Positions 1 to 9,146 are shown, numbered from the stretch's first letter. The stretch is DNA of 64,000 bases from Curtobacterium sp. BH-2-1-1 (GCF_001806325.1 NZ_CP017580.1:1612001-1676000); one strand, 5' to 3'. Notes: a model not told the origin generated them from the letters alone. Numbers and translations are program-made.

Positions 1-1116
1 CACATCGTCGCGAAGCTCGGGGCTCGCCGGGGCGTCCAGGTGGCCGCAGCGTGCCTGGCCCTCGGGATGGTCTTCGCCGGGCTGGCGGTGAGCCTCGGGT
101 GGGGCTTCGCCGCCATCTGGATCGCGCTCATCGCGTTCGGGTTCGGCAACGGCCTGTGCGACGTGTCGATGAACGTGTCCGGCGCCGCGGCGGAGAAGGC
201 CGGCGGCCGCACGATCATGCCGCTGTTCCACGCCGCGTTCAGCCTCGGCACGCTCGCCGGTGCCGGCCTCGGAGCCCTCGCCGAGGCGCTCGAGGTCCCG
301 GTCGCGTGGCACTTCATCGTCCTGGTCGTCGTGACGAGTGCCGCGATGCTCGTCGCCGTCACGCGCTTCCAGGACGAGCACCGCTTCGAGGAGCACGTCG
401 CCACCGACACCAGCCCGGTGCCGACGCCGGTCAGCCGCTGGCAGGTCTGGGCCCAGCCGTCGACCCTGCTCATCGGCGTGATCGTGCTCGGCATGGCCCT
501 GGCCGAGGGTTCGGCGAACGACTGGCTGCCGCTGGCCATGATCGACGGGCACGGCCTCGACAACGCCGCGGGCGCCGCCGTCCTCACGGTGTTCCTCGCC
601 GCCATGACCGTCGGCCGGGTGGCCGGCAGTCCGCTCATCGACCGGTTCGGGCGGGTGCCGATCCTCCGCATCAGCGCCGCCGTCGCGGTCGTCGGCCTCG
701 GCATGCTCATCTTCATCGACAACGTGCCGCTCGCGATCGTCGGCGTCGTGCTCTGGGGTCTCGGGGCGAGCCTCGGCTTCCCGATGGGCATGTCCGCCGC
801 GGCCGACGACCCCCGGACCGCCGCCGCTCGGGTCAGCGCCGTGGCGACGATCGGGTACGTGGCGTTCCTCGCGGGACCGCCGCTCATCGGGTTCCTCGGC
901 GAGCACGTGGGGCTGCTCGGTGCGCTCCTGGTGGTCTTCGTGTTCATCATCGCGGCGGGACTCGCGTCGGGCGCTGCCCGTGAGCGCGGCGCCGCCGCCC
1001 GGCCGACCCGCCGGGGCGGCGACGTGGACGGCGGGGACGAGCCGCGCCTCCAGGCCCAGCGCGCCGACGCGGCCACGAGCGCCGACAGCACCACGGGCGG
1101 TCGCGACGCCGGTTAG
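1..1116 (+). CDS. MFS transporter, 5' end outside the window
   Basis: Polytopic membrane protein of the major facilitator superfamily; substrate unknown. The frame is open from base 1 (HIVAKLGARRG...), so the true start lies upstream and the first transmembrane segments are missing. The visible part has about ten hydrophobic helices, a cytoplasmic loop after residues like RFQDEHRFEEH, and the half-molecule motif DRFGRVPILR near base 640. The last ~45 residues are polar and low in complexity. It is a clear paralogue of the gene at 12478-13686: both share FGNGLCDVSMN/GSLDVMANV-type and GEGSANDWLPLA/GEGSANNWLALA segments and GFPMGMSAAA/GFPLGMSAAA. The TAG stop at 1114-1116 also supplies the first bases of the apparent -10 box of the next gene. 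Confidence 0.9.
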   Translation, partial: HIVAKLGARRGVQVAAACLALGMVFAGLAVSLGWGFAAIWIALIAFGFGNGLCDVSMNVSGAAAEKAGGRTIMPLFHAAFSLGTLAGAGLGALAEALEVPVAWHFIVLVVVTSAAMLVAVTRFQDEHRFEEHVATDTSPVPTPVSRWQVWAQPSTLLIGVIVLGMALAEGSANDWLPLAMIDGHGLDNAAGAAVLTVFLAAMTVGRVAGSPLIDRFGRVPILRISAAVAVVGLGMLIFIDNVPLAIVGVVLWGLGASLGFPMGMSAAADDPRTAAARVSAVATIGYVAFLAGPPLIGFLGEHVGLLGALLVVFVFIIAAGLASGAARERGAAARPTRRGGDVDGGDEPRLQAQRADAATSADSTTGGRDAG

Positions 1117-1119
1117 GCT
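1114..1119 (+). promoter_or_regulatory. -10 element of leaderless nucS mRNA
   Basis: TAGGCT ends six bases before the GTG start of nucS, placing the transcription start at or on the start codon. Its TAG is also the stop codon of the upstream MFS gene. No Shine-Dalgarno sequence is present. The same spacing recurs before many genes of this window. Confidence 0.55.
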
Positions 1120-1125
1120 CTCCGG

Positions 1126-1821
1126 GTGCGTCTCGTCATCGCCCGCTGCTCCGTCGACTACGCGGGCCGGCTCTCAGCCCACCTGCCGCTCGCGACCCGT
1201 CTGCTCATGCTGAAGGCCGACGGTTCGCTGCTCGTCCACTCCGACGGCGGCAGCTACAAGCCGCTCAACTGGATGAGCCCGCCGTGCTCGATCGAGATCA
1301 CCGAGCCGGACGAGGAGCAGTCGAGCGCCGGCATCACGCAGGTGTGGACGGTCACGCAGAAGAAGACGCAGGACAAGCTCATCGTCTCCCTGTACGAGGT
1401 CGTCTCCGACGAGTCCCACGACCTCGGCGTCGACCCGGGCCTCGTGAAGGACGGCGTCGAGGCGCACCTGCAGCAGCTCCTCGCGGAGCAGATCGAGCTG
1501 CTCGGCGACGGCCACACGCTGGTCCGCCGCGAGTACATGACCGCGATCGGCCCGGTGGACATCCTCGCCCGCGACGAGGCGGGGGCGAGCGTCGCCGTCG
1601 AGATGAAGCGGAACGCCAACATCGACGCGGTCGAGCAGCTCACCCGGTACCTCGAGCTCATGAACCGCGATCCGCTGCTCCGTCCGGTGCAGGGTGTGCT
1701 CGCCGCGCAGACGGTGGCGCCGCAGGCACGCACCCTCGCCGAGGACCGCGGGATCCGCGTCCTCGTGCTCGACTACGACGCGATGCGGGGCATCGAGGGC
1801 GGCCACACCCGCCTCTTCTGA
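1126..1821 (+). CDS. nucS: Endonuclease NucS (EndoMS), mismatch repair
   Basis: 231-residue homologue of the archaeal/actinobacterial mismatch-specific endonuclease that replaces MutS/MutL in most Actinobacteria and cuts both strands at mismatches. The N-terminal half ([15 protein letters not shown], then LNWMSPP near residue 47) is the DNA-binding/dimerisation domain. The C-terminal half is a PD-(D/E)xK nuclease with GPVDILARD (Asp145) and VAVEMKR (Glu159, Lys161). The last residues TRLF resemble the C-terminal clamp-binding tail known in this family. The GTG start is chosen because TAGGCT (1114-1119) sits exactly six bases upstream with no ribosome site, so the mRNA is probably leaderless. 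Length is normal for the family. Confidence 0.95.
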   Translation: MRLVIARCSVDYAGRLSAHLPLATRLLMLKADGSLLVHSDGGSYKPLNWMSPPCSIEITEPDEEQSSAGITQVWTVTQKKTQDKLIVSLYEVVSDESHDLGVDPGLVKDGVEAHLQQLLAEQIELLGDGHTLVRREYMTAIGPVDILARDEAGASVAVEMKRNANIDAVEQLTRYLELMNRDPLLRPVQGVLAAQTVAPQARTLAEDRGIRVLVLDYDAMRGIEGGHTRLF

Positions 1822-1912
1822 GCGGTCGGACTGGAGGCGCGGCTCGCGTCCGCCGGTGCCGTCGCGCCCGCCGGGCGGTCGCCGCCAGGGCCCCGGCTAG
1901 GCTGAGTGGGAC

Positions 1913-2575
1913 ATGACCAGCCCGTTCTCCGCCATCCTCTTCGACCTCGACGGCACCATCAGCGATTCCGCGCCGGGCATCCTCGAGAGCCTCACCCACA
2001 CGTTCCGGAAGGTCGGGGTCCCCGTGCCGGACCACGCGACGCTGCTGTCGTTCGTGGGCCCGCCGATCATGGACACCTTCACGACGGCGATGGGCATGGA
2101 CGCCGAACAGGCCGAGCACACGCTGTCCGTCTACCGCGAGCACTACTTCTCGCACGGCGCCCTCGACTCGGCGATGTTCCCCGGGATCGACGTCGTCCTG
2201 CGCACCCTGCACGACGCCGGGCTGCCGATCTCGACCGCGACGAGCAAGCCCGAGACGCCGGCGACGTACATCCTCGAGCACTACGGCCTCACCGGCGACA
2301 TCGACATCATCACGGGCGCCAGCGACGACGAGGTCCGCTCGTCGAAGGCCGACGTGGTCGAGGAAGCGCTCCGCCGCCTCGACGCCCGCGGGTTCGACAC
2401 GAGCCGTCCGGTGCTGATCGGGGACCGCCTGCACGACGTCCAGGGGGCGGCCGTGCACGGTGTCCCGACGATCTTCGCCGAGTGGGGCTACGGCTCCCCC
2501 GCCGAGGCCGAGGGCACCATCGCGCAGGCTGCGACCCCGCTCGACCTGCTCCCGATCCTGCTGCCGTCCTCGTGA
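1913..2575 (+). CDS. HAD-superfamily phosphatase, phosphoglycolate phosphatase-like
   Basis: 220-residue cytoplasmic HAD hydrolase, predicted to remove phosphate from a small phosphorylated metabolite. Motif I is FDLDGT (nucleophile Asp11, acid Asp13). A Thr/Ser-containing motif II lies at TATSKPETP near 108, Lys145 follows, and motif IV is GDRLHD (Asp171, Asp175). The helical cap between residues 18 and 85 is of the C1 type seen in Gph/PhnX relatives. ATG start; a TAGGCT box lies nine bases upstream (1898-1903). The stop overlaps the GTG of the following MFS gene (GTGA), so the two are probably co-translated. The natural substrate cannot be read from sequence. Confidence 0.88.
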   Translation: MTSPFSAILFDLDGTISDSAPGILESLTHTFRKVGVPVPDHATLLSFVGPPIMDTFTTAMGMDAEQAEHTLSVYREHYFSHGALDSAMFPGIDVVLRTLHDAGLPISTATSKPETPATYILEHYGLTGDIDIITGASDDEVRSSKADVVEEALRRLDARGFDTSRPVLIGDRLHDVQGAAVHGVPTIFAEWGYGSPAEAEGTIAQAATPLDLLPILLPSS

Positions 2576-3837
2576 CGACCGGGGCGGGCGGCCGGACCGC
2601 GGGTGGACTGCGCGGTGCCGCCTGGCTGCTGCCGGCAGCCATCGTCCTCATCGCGCTGAACTTCCGCGGGCCGATCGTCGCGACGGCCCCGGTCATCGGC
2701 GACGTCCGCGTGGACCTCGGCCTGACCGCGACGGTCGCCGGGCTGCTGACGACGATCCCGGTCCTCTGCTTCGCGCTCGCGACGCCGTTCGCCAGCTGGG
2801 TCATCGCGAAGGCCGACCCCGAGCGCGCGGTGTCGCTCTCCCTCGTCATCGTGCTCGTCGGCACCGTCGTCCGCTCGATGCCATCGTCCGCGGCGCTGCT
2901 CGTCGGCACCGCCGTGATCGGCATCGGCATCACGATCGGCAACGTGGTGATCCCCGTCGTGATCCGGCGGGACACGTCGCCCGAGCGGGTCGGCCTGGTC
3001 ACCGGTGTGTACACGTCCGCGCTCAACGTCGGGTCGATGATCACCTCGCTCGGCACCGCGCCGATCGCCGCGAGCTGGGGCTGGCCGGTCGCGATCGCGG
3101 TCTGGGCGGTGTTCGCCGTGGTGGCCGGTCTCGCCTGGACCTACGCGGTCGGTGCCCGGGCCGCGTGGCGCCGCCCGACGGCGTCCGAGCCCGTCGTCGA
3201 GACGGGGCCGATCGACCAGGTGCTCGGCACGGGTGCGATCCGGACGGTCGACGGCGGTGCGGGGTCCGCGCAGGTGCGCCCCGCTCGTCGGCTCATCACC
3301 TGGGGGCTGACCCTCGCGTTCGGCGGCCAGGCGTTCTCGTACTACGCCCTCACGGCGTGGATCCCGACGCTGCTGCACGACGAGATCGGCTTCTCGAGGG
3401 CGTCCTCCGGGGCGAGCTCGTCGGTGTTCCAGATCCTCGCGGTCGTCGGGGCGCTCGGTGTCCCGGTGCTCGCGGCGAAGTGGCGTCCGCGCGCGATCAT
3501 CGCCCTCGTCGCGTTCCTCTGGCTCGCGATGCCGCTCGGGCTGCTGTTCGCGCCGCAGCTCTGGCTGCTCTGGTCCGTCCTCGGCGGCGCGGCACAGGGC
3601 GGCGGCATCACGGTGATCTTCATCGTGATCGTCCGGATCGTGTCGAGCGACGCCGACGCGCGGCGGATGTCCGCGTTCGTGCAGGGTGGCGGGTACCTGC
3701 TCGGTTCCGCGGGGCCGCTCGTCGCCGGTTCGTTGCACGGGATCACCGGCGACTGGACGGCACCGTTGCTCGTCGTGCTCGTCGCCGTGCTGACGCTCGG
3801 GATCGTGGGGACGTTCGCGGCCCGACGGGTGGCCTGA
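2572..3837 (+). CDS. MFS transporter, CynX/NimT family
   Basis: 421-residue membrane protein with about twelve hydrophobic helices. The first helix carries LIALNFRGPIVATAPV, the signature region of the CynX/NimT (cyanate / 2-nitroimidazole) branch of the MFS, and the RRDTSPERVGLVTGVYTS segment also fits that branch. A long polar loop (about residues 195-235) separates the two six-helix halves. The GTG start overlaps the previous stop by four bases (GTGA), which fixes the start better than internal Met codons. The transported substrate is unknown; antibiotic or metabolite efflux is the usual guess for this branch. The following 195 bases up to the next gene hold only weak inverted repeats (for example CCCCG/CGGGG at about 3895-3914). 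Confidence 0.88.
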   Translation: MTTGAGGRTAGGLRGAAWLLPAAIVLIALNFRGPIVATAPVIGDVRVDLGLTATVAGLLTTIPVLCFALATPFASWVIAKADPERAVSLSLVIVLVGTVVRSMPSSAALLVGTAVIGIGITIGNVVIPVVIRRDTSPERVGLVTGVYTSALNVGSMITSLGTAPIAASWGWPVAIAVWAVFAVVAGLAWTYAVGARAAWRRPTASEPVVETGPIDQVLGTGAIRTVDGGAGSAQVRPARRLITWGLTLAFGGQAFSYYALTAWIPTLLHDEIGFSRASSGASSSVFQILAVVGALGVPVLAAKWRPRAIIALVAFLWLAMPLGLLFAPQLWLLWSVLGGAAQGGGITVIFIVIVRIVSSDADARRMSAFVQGGGYLLGSAGPLVAGSLHGITGDWTAPLLVVLVAVLTLGIVGTFAARRVA

Positions 3838-4032
3838 GTCCACCGGGCCGCTGCCGTCCGGCACGCTGCCGTCGGGTCCGCTGCTGCCTGAGACCCCGTT
3901 CCGGCTCGACCGGGGATCCGCTGGTGCCGCCCGGTCGCACCCGCACGTCGTCTCAGCGCCGCGCGTGACTTCGGGGCGAGCTGGCGGCACCGTCCCGGTC
4001 CACCGTCATCCCGGGCGGCCAGGGTCCGGAGG

Positions 4033-6285
4033 GTGGACACTCGACGACCCGCACGGTGGCGGGACCAGCCGCTCGCGGCACGCTGCGCCCTGCTCCTGAT
4101 CGCGGCCGGCATGACCGTGCTGCTCGGGTGGAACCTGGCCCGTGGCGGTGACTCCGGGTTCTACGAGGCGTCCGCCCGGTCGATGTCCGAGTCGTGGCCG
4201 GCGCTCTTCTCCGGCGCGTTCGACCCCTCGGCGACGGTGACCCTCGACAAGCTCAGCGGGTTCGCCGTACCCCAGGCGCTCAGCATCCGGATGTTCGGCG
4301 ACTCCACCGCCGCACTCGCGCTCCCCCAGGTCGTCGAGGGTCTGGTCACGCTGTGGGCCTGCTCGCTCGTCGGACTCCGGTGGGCCGGGGTCGGGACGGG
4401 GCTCGTCGCCGCGGGTGCAGCGGCGACGACGCCGATCTTCGTGTCGATGTTCGCCCACCCGATGGAGGACGGCATGGTCACGGCGGCCCTGGCAGTCGCC
4501 CTGCTCTGCTGGCAACGGGCGGCGATGACGGGCCGGTGGTGGCCGCTCGTCGCCGCCGGGCTCGCGGTCGGCGTCGGGTTCCAGGCGAAGATGCTGCAGT
4601 CGTGGTTCGTGCTGCCCGCACTGGTGCTCGGGACGCTCGTCGCCACGGCCGGCCGGGACGGCACCCGACTCGGCACCGGCGCCCGGATCGGTCGCGCGGT
4701 GGTCCTCGGTGCGGTGTCGGTCGCGGCGTCGCTCGCGTGGGTGGTCGGGCTGGCCCTCACCCCGGCGGGCGCCCGACCCTGGATCGACGGCTCGACCGAC
4801 GACAGCCCGTTCGCGATGGTGTTCGGCTACAACGGCATCGACCGGTTCCTGCCGGGAGCGGTGCCCGGCTCCGTCAGCACGACCGAGGGTCCCGCCGCCC
4901 GGCCGGCACGCCTCGGCGGTCCGGGCGGCGTGACGAAGCTCATCGAGCCGCACCTGGCGTCGCAGGTGGCCTGGCTCCTGCCCGCAGCCCTGTTCGCGGT
5001 CGTGCTCGCCGTCGTCCTGCTCCTCGTCCGCCGGACCGGCACACGGGTCGGCAGCGTCTTCGGTCGGGCGTTCGACACCCGTGCCGGTTCGGCCACGCTG
5101 CTCGTGGTCACCGTCTGGCTCGTGACCGCGGCCGTCGTGCTCTCGGTGGCGAAGGTGCCGCACACCGCGTACGTCGCTGCGGTCGGTGTGCAGCTCGCCG
5201 TCCTCGCAGCCCTGGGGTGGCGCGGCGCCGTCGGTCTGGTCCGGGCGCATTCGGCGTGGCTCCGGGTGGTGCCGGTGCTCCTGGCGACCGCGCAGCTCGC
5301 GTGGTGGGCGTTCCTGGCCCGAGGTGCCGCGATGCCGGCGGTGCTCGCGACACCGGCCCTCGTCGTCGGGGTCGCGGCCGTGCTCGCGACGGTGGTCGCG
5401 TTCCTGTGGCGACCACGCTGGGAGGGGACGCGCGGGCCGGGCCGGCACCGCGCCTCCCGGGCCGCGATCGCCCTCGCAGCCGGACTCGCACTCGTCGCCG
5501 GCCCCGCGGCGTTCTCGCTGCAGGCGCTCGACGCCGCACGCGACGGGAGCGGGAGCGACGCCTCGGTCGGATCGTGGGTCCCGCGCTGGCGGGTTCCGGA
5601 CGGTCGGGCCGAGGCCTTCCGGGTCTCCCGGCCGGACTGGTGGGGCGGGTCCTCGGCGCCGTACCCGGTCGTGTTCCGGCACCTCGTCCGGACGGCGCGG
5701 CGCCTCGACAGGTACCGCGACAGCGTGCCGCTCTTCCTGACCGACACGTGGCGCATCTCGTCGCCGGTGATCGACGCGACGGGGCTGCCGGTGCTGACCG
5801 ACGGCGGGTTCTCGGGGACGGTGCCGGTGTTCACGGCGCGGCAGGTGAGGCAGCGGATCGCCGGCGGGCTCCGGGTGCTCGTGGTGCAGGCCGGGGCGCC
5901 CCGGACCGATCCGGTGCTGCGGGCGGCGCTGGCGGGAGGCTGTCGGGCGGTCGCCGACGTCGACCCGGGGGCGCGGGTGCCGGCGCACCCGTGGGCGGTG
6001 ACGGGCATCGGGTGGACGGTGTGGCGGTGCGGGCTGCCGGGCCGGTCGGTGGACCGGCTGGGCGGGCCGGCGGCGCCGCGGTCGGGGTCGCGGGTGGCGC
6101 GGTCGGCGGGGACGCGCTTAGCGAGGTCGCGGGCGGAGTCGAACCACGGATACGACATCGAACCGCGCCGATCACCTGGTTCGGTGTCGGAATCGTGGTT
6201 CGACACCCGACCCGCCGCCGCCGGCGCGGGCACCGTCAGCCGGCGAGCAGCACCTCGCGCAACGACATCGGCCGGCGCCCCGTGA
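4033..6285 (+). CDS. GT39/ArnT-type membrane glycosyltransferase
   Basis: Large integral membrane protein predicted to transfer a sugar from a polyprenyl-phosphate donor on the outer face of the membrane. The first luminal loop has NLARGGDSGFYEASARSM, the acidic motif region of PMT/ArnT-like enzymes. About ten to twelve hydrophobic segments follow (for example TPIFVSMFAHPMEDGMVTAAL), then a C-terminal soluble part with YRDSVPLFLTDTW. The GTG at 4033 is used but its ribosome site is poor; an ATG at 4111 would cut into the first helix. The last ~65 codons are atypical: Arg/Gly/Ser-rich, with a rare TTA codon at 6118-6120, a strong inverted repeat, and a 50-base overlap with the convergent gene. 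The true C-terminus may not be well conserved. Confidence 0.82.
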   Translation: MDTRRPARWRDQPLAARCALLLIAAGMTVLLGWNLARGGDSGFYEASARSMSESWPALFSGAFDPSATVTLDKLSGFAVPQALSIRMFGDSTAALALPQVVEGLVTLWACSLVGLRWAGVGTGLVAAGAAATTPIFVSMFAHPMEDGMVTAALAVALLCWQRAAMTGRWWPLVAAGLAVGVGFQAKMLQSWFVLPALVLGTLVATAGRDGTRLGTGARIGRAVVLGAVSVAASLAWVVGLALTPAGARPWIDGSTDDSPFAMVFGYNGIDRFLPGAVPGSVSTTEGPAARPARLGGPGGVTKLIEPHLASQVAWLLPAALFAVVLAVVLLLVRRTGTRVGSVFGRAFDTRAGSATLLVVTVWLVTAAVVLSVAKVPHTAYVAAVGVQLAVLAALGWRGAVGLVRAHSAWLRVVPVLLATAQLAWWAFLARGAAMPAVLATPALVVGVAAVLATVVAFLWRPRWEGTRGPGRHRASRAAIALAAGLALVAGPAAFSLQALDAARDGSGSDASVGSWVPRWRVPDGRAEAFRVSRPDWWGGSSAPYPVVFRHLVRTARRLDRYRDSVPLFLTDTWRISSPVIDATGLPVLTDGGFSGTVPVFTARQVRQRIAGGLRVLVVQAGAPRTDPVLRAALAGGCRAVADVDPGARVPAHPWAVTGIGWTVWRCGLPGRSVDRLGGPAAPRSGSRVARSAGTRLARSRAESNHGYDIEPRRSPGSVSESWFDTRPAAAGAGTVSRRAAPRATTSAGAP
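6138..6204. terminator. 27-bp inverted repeat at a convergent gene junction
   Basis: Left arm 6138-6164 (GTCGAACCAC...CGAACC) pairs with right arm 6178-6204 (GGTTCG...GTGGTTCGAC) at 23 of 27 positions, with a 13-base loop. It lies inside the atypical 3' end of the glycosyltransferase frame, just before the convergent reductase gene ends. A bidirectional terminator is the simplest reading; there is no T-tract. Each arm carries CGAACC twice, so a protein-binding role is also possible. Confidence 0.5.
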
Positions 6286-7069
6286 CCCGCTCGACGTCGC
6301 CCGACACCCGCGCGAGCGCCCCCTCGGCGATCGCCGTGTAGGTGCTCACCCACGCGTCCGCCTGCCACGGCTCCGGGTTCCACCGCGCGCGCGAGGCGTA
6401 CGCCTCCTCGAGCGTCTCCGGGTGGTACGTGACCTCGCGCCCACGGAGCTCGGACACGGTGGCAGCCGCCTCGCGCAGGGTGATCGCCGCGGGCCCCGTC
6501 AGCTCGTACGTCCGGTCGAGGTGCGCCGCCGGGTTCCGCAGGACCTCGGTCGCGACCCGGGCGACGTCGGCTCGCGCGACCGCTGCCATGGCCCCGTCGC
6601 CCGCCGGTCCTCGGATGACGCCGTCCTCGCCGACGAGGTCCTCGACGAAGTCCAGGTAGAAGGAGTCCCGGAGGAACGTGTACGCCATCGAGGTCGCCCG
6701 GATCGCCTCCTCGGTCGCCCAGTGGTCGCGACCGAGCGTGAAGGTCGCGTCCACCGCCGCGCCCACGAACGACGTGTAGACCACGTGCCGGACGCCGGCC
6801 GTCGCGGCAGCGGAGACGAACGAGCGGTGCTGGGCGAGACGGTCCACCGCCTCCGCGCCGGAGACCATGAGCAGCAGGTCGACTCCCTCGAGCGCCGCGC
6901 GGCTCGCCTCGGCATCGCCGAACGACGCGACCGCGACCTCGGCTCCGGGGAGTTCCGGCGCCCGGGAGGCGTCCCGCACGATCATCCGGAACGGCACACC
7001 GCCGTCCGCCAGGGCGCGCGCCACGGCGCCGCCGATCTTGCCGGTCGCGCCGGTGAGTGCGATGGTCAT
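6236..7069 (-). CDS. NmrA-like NAD(P)-dependent reductase (QorB-type)
   Basis: 277-residue atypical SDR. The N-terminus [15 protein letters not shown] is the nucleotide-binding GxxGxxG motif, and MIVRD at about 30 matches the second strand. [10 protein letters not shown] and [12 protein letters not shown] fit the QorB/YtfG quinone-reductase or NmrA sensor branch, which lacks the usual Tyr-x3-Lys pair. ATG start with GGAG six bases upstream. The upstream kinase gene on the same strand ends 37 bases away, so they may be co-transcribed. The product could be a redox enzyme or a redox sensor; sequence alone does not decide. A second member of the family lies at 26748-27590. Confidence 0.85.
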   Translation of the reverse strand: MTIALTGATGKIGGAVARALADGGVPFRMIVRDASRAPELPGAEVAVASFGDAEASRAALEGVDLLLMVSGAEAVDRLAQHRSFVSAAATAGVRHVVYTSFVGAAVDATFTLGRDHWATEEAIRATSMAYTFLRDSFYLDFVEDLVGEDGVIRGPAGDGAMAAVARADVARVATEVLRNPAAHLDRTYELTGPAAITLREAAATVSELRGREVTYHPETLEEAYASRARWNPEPWQADAWVSTYTAIAEGALARVSGDVERVTGRRPMSLREVLLAG

Positions 7070-7106
7070 GGTCGCTCCTGTCGTGGTCGTCGCTGGGGTC
7101 TCGTGG

Positions 7107-7748
7107 TCACGTCCGCACGGTCCTGGAGGCGCGGATCACCGTGGGTGCGACCCGCACCGCGTTCACGCCATCGACCTCGACCGCCCAGGTGCGGGCCGCC
7201 TCGTGGTCACGGCCGTGCCGCATGTGCCGGCCCACCAGACGATCGACGCGCACGGTGTCGTCCACGGCGCAGAACCACGTCTCGGTGAAGAGGTCGGCGA
7301 GCGCTGCCCAGGGATCGCTGTCGTCGAGCAGGTAGTTCCCCTCGGACACCACGAGCCGGGTGCGCTGCGGGACGGCGATGCTGCCCGCGACGGGTTCGTC
7401 GACGCGCCGGTCGAAGTCGGGTGCCCACACCACGGCCTCGTCGCCTGCGACCAGCCGACGGACGAGCGCGACGTAGCCGTCCCCGTCGAAGGTGTCGATC
7501 GCGCCCTTGCGGTCGTGGCGGCCGAGGGCGTCCAGCGCCGTGTTCGCCAGGTGGAACCCGTCCATCGGGACCTGCACGGCGGTGCCGGCACCGAGCGCTG
7601 CGTCCACCCCCGCGACGATCCGGCGTGCGAGCGTCGACTTGCCGGCACCGGGAGCGCCGGCGATGCCGAGCACGGTGCGCTGTCCGTCCGTGGCGAGCCG
7701 GATCGCGCGGTCGACCGCGTCGTCGACGGACATCTCGGGCGGGAGCAC
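7107..7748 (-). CDS. P-loop nucleoside/pantothenate kinase-like protein
   Basis: 213 residues of the uridine-kinase/PanK-like P-loop family. Walker A is [16 protein letters not shown] near residue 30. PMDGFHLAN follows, as in the YfgH/FrcK-like nucleoside or sugar kinases, and [11 protein letters not shown] is the Walker B-like strand. GRHMRHGRD is a lid-type basic segment. I chose GTG at 7748 because AGGA lies seven bases upstream; ATG at 7733 would have no ribosome site. The last codons run through a copy of the recurrent GGAGGCGCGG sequence (7125-7134), which encodes ASR here. The substrate cannot be named. Confidence 0.8.
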   Translation of the reverse strand: MLPPEMSVDDAVDRAIRLATDGQRTVLGIAGAPGAGKSTLARRIVAGVDAALGAGTAVQVPMDGFHLANTALDALGRHDRKGAIDTFDGDGYVALVRRLVAGDEAVVWAPDFDRRVDEPVAGSIAVPQRTRLVVSEGNYLLDDSDPWAALADLFTETWFCAVDDTVRVDRLVGRHMRHGRDHEAARTWAVEVDGVNAVRVAPTVIRASRTVRT

Positions 7749-7802
7749 GGCTTCATCCTGGCAGAGCGCGCCGACGCCGGTCCCGGGTGGTTCACTTGCC
7801 GC

Positions 7803-8171
7803 ATGGTCGATGCGACGAAGGCGTTCAGCGGGTTCTCGGTGCGTGACGTGCCCGAGGCGAAGGCGTTCTACGAGGACGTCCTGGGGGTCGAGGTCACCGA
7901 GGACCACGGCATGCTCTTCCTGCAGCTCGGCGACGGACACGGTGTGCTCGTCTACCCCAAGGGTCCCGCGCACGAGCCGGCGTCCTTCACGGTGCTGAAC
8001 TTCCCGGTGCCGTCGGTCGACGACGCCGTGGACGGACTCGCGGCGAAGGGTGTGACCTTCCTGCACTACGAGGGGATGACCGACGAGAAGGGCGTGAACC
8101 GCAAGGGCGGCCCGCTCATCGCGTGGTTCACCGACCCCTCGGGCAACGTGCTGAGCGTCCTCGAGCAGTAG
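7803..8171 (+). CDS. VOC-family (glyoxalase/bleomycin-resistance fold) protein
   Basis: 122 residues, a single vicinal-oxygen-chelate unit with two beta-alpha-beta-beta-beta modules. [18 protein letters not shown] is the typical first helix and [14 protein letters not shown] the typical last strand. Metal ligands at the usual positions are incomplete, so it may bind rather than convert a ligand. ATG start, leaderless: TTCACT (7791-7796) ends six bases upstream. Divergent from the kinase gene. No specific function can be given. Confidence 0.85.
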   Translation: MVDATKAFSGFSVRDVPEAKAFYEDVLGVEVTEDHGMLFLQLGDGHGVLVYPKGPAHEPASFTVLNFPVPSVDDAVDGLAAKGVTFLHYEGMTDEKGVNRKGGPLIAWFTDPSGNVLSVLEQ

Positions 8172-8187
8172 CGGGAGTCGCGCGACA

Positions 8188-8201
8188 TTCTGTATGCAGA
8201 A
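8188..8201. promoter_or_regulatory. Palindrome upstream of the orphan gene pair
   Basis: TTCTGTATGCAGAA: arms TTCTG/CAGAA, 12 of 14 positions symmetric. It stands in the 88-base leader between the VOC gene and the small gene at 8260, so it could be an operator for a repressor outside the unit. No regulator is adjacent. Confidence 0.35.
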
Positions 8202-8259
8202 AGCTCGCGCGCGCGTCCGAGGCCGTCCTACGCTCGCTCTCCCGACGAAGGAGAGAGCC

Positions 8260-8439
8260 GTGGAGATCCGGATCGTCAATCGCGACGAACTGCGTGCTGA
8301 GCGCGCGGAGTTGTACCGCAAGTGGAACCTGGACGAACGCGAGTTCGCCCCCGTCGAGGCGTGGCGCGACCTCGACGAAGACGAGTACTGCGCTCGTGAG
8401 GCCCTCGCTGACATCTCGTTCGTGTTGGGCGACCGATGA
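8260..8439 (+). CDS. Small acidic protein, first gene of an orphan pair
   Basis: 59 residues (MEIRIVNRDELRAERAEL... FVLGDR), highly charged and mostly helical by composition, no signal or membrane segment. I do not recognise a family. GTG at 8260 is preceded by AAGGAGAGA at good spacing, one of the strongest ribosome sites of the window, so a longer start at 8194 is unlikely. Its stop overlaps the ATG of the next gene (ATGA). A small acidic protein translationally coupled to a larger one resembles the layout of toxin-antitoxin or chaperone-client pairs, but nothing in the sequence proves this. Confidence 0.7.
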   Translation: MEIRIVNRDELRAERAELYRKWNLDEREFAPVEAWRDLDEDEYCAREALADISFVLGDR

Positions 8440-9146
8440 TCGCCGAGTTCGTCGACGCTGCGACGCTGCAGATCGATCGCGCTCAGGTACTGCTCGACGC
8501 GGTCCTGCCGGACCACGGCGCCGAGCTGAGCGTCATCCACGAGGTACCGAGCAACTCGATCATGCTCGGAACCGGCGATGAACGCGGTGCTGCCGCGATG
8601 CTCCACGCGGGGGGCGAGCACGTCGCCCGGCTCCGGATCTTCTTCAGGTACCGCTGGCACCCGCATCATGCCGTGCTGGCAGTGGAGGAGAGCCGGTTCA
8701 CGCTCTTCCTCACGACCGACCGGCAGCCGCTCGTCCGCTTCGAGTTCCAGGACGCCCTGACCAACACGCCCCCGTCGCACTGGCACCTCCATGCCGAGCG
8801 CGGGTCCTTCAGCGCTCTCCTGTCGCGCACCGGTGACCGCGGGGCCGGGCGTCGCGACCCCGCCCGGCTCTCGTCACTGCACTTCCCGCTCGGCGACCCC
8901 CACTTCCGGCCGAGCCTCGCGGACGTCGTCGAGTTCGTGGTGACGGAGTGCGGCGTCGATGCTCGTCCGGGCTGGGAGCGCGCCGTGCACGAGTACCGGA
9001 AGCACTGGCGGCGAGACGAAGCCGCCGCCACCGCCCGGCAGTTCTCGGCCGAGACGGCAGCTGCCCTCCGGGCGCTCGGGTGGCAGGTGCGCCCACCCGT
9101 GCCGAACCACGTGCCGGCGCCGTTCGTGAGTCTGCTCGCGAGCTGA
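8436..9146 (+). CDS. Protein of unknown function, second gene of an orphan pair
   Basis: 236 residues, soluble, no signal peptide. I recognise no named domain. The middle contains SHWHLHAERGSF and SSLHFPLGDPHFRPSLADVVEF, a His-rich stretch followed by a helical C-terminal third (WERAVHEYRKHWRRDEA). I have an impression of similar uncharacterised actinobacterial proteins but cannot verify it. ATG overlaps the stop of the 59-residue gene, so both are made from one message. It ends 12 bases before the convergent Nudix gene. Confidence 0.75.
   Translation: MIAEFVDAATLQIDRAQVLLDAVLPDHGAELSVIHEVPSNSIMLGTGDERGAAAMLHAGGEHVARLRIFFRYRWHPHHAVLAVEESRFTLFLTTDRQPLVRFEFQDALTNTPPSHWHLHAERGSFSALLSRTGDRGAGRRDPARLSSLHFPLGDPHFRPSLADVVEFVVTECGVDARPGWERAVHEYRKHWRRDEAAATARQFSAETAAALRALGWQVRPPVPNHVPAPFVSLLAS

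Noticed and set aside
6120..6202. tRNA-like T-arm (GGTTCGACTCC) on the minus strand inside the inverted repeat
   Set aside because: No matching acceptor stem or anticodon arm can be formed; the GGTTCG strings are explained by the inverted repeat.
8194..8259. Longer start for the 59-residue gene
   Set aside because: The strong AAGGAGAGA immediately upstream of GTG 8260 decides the start.
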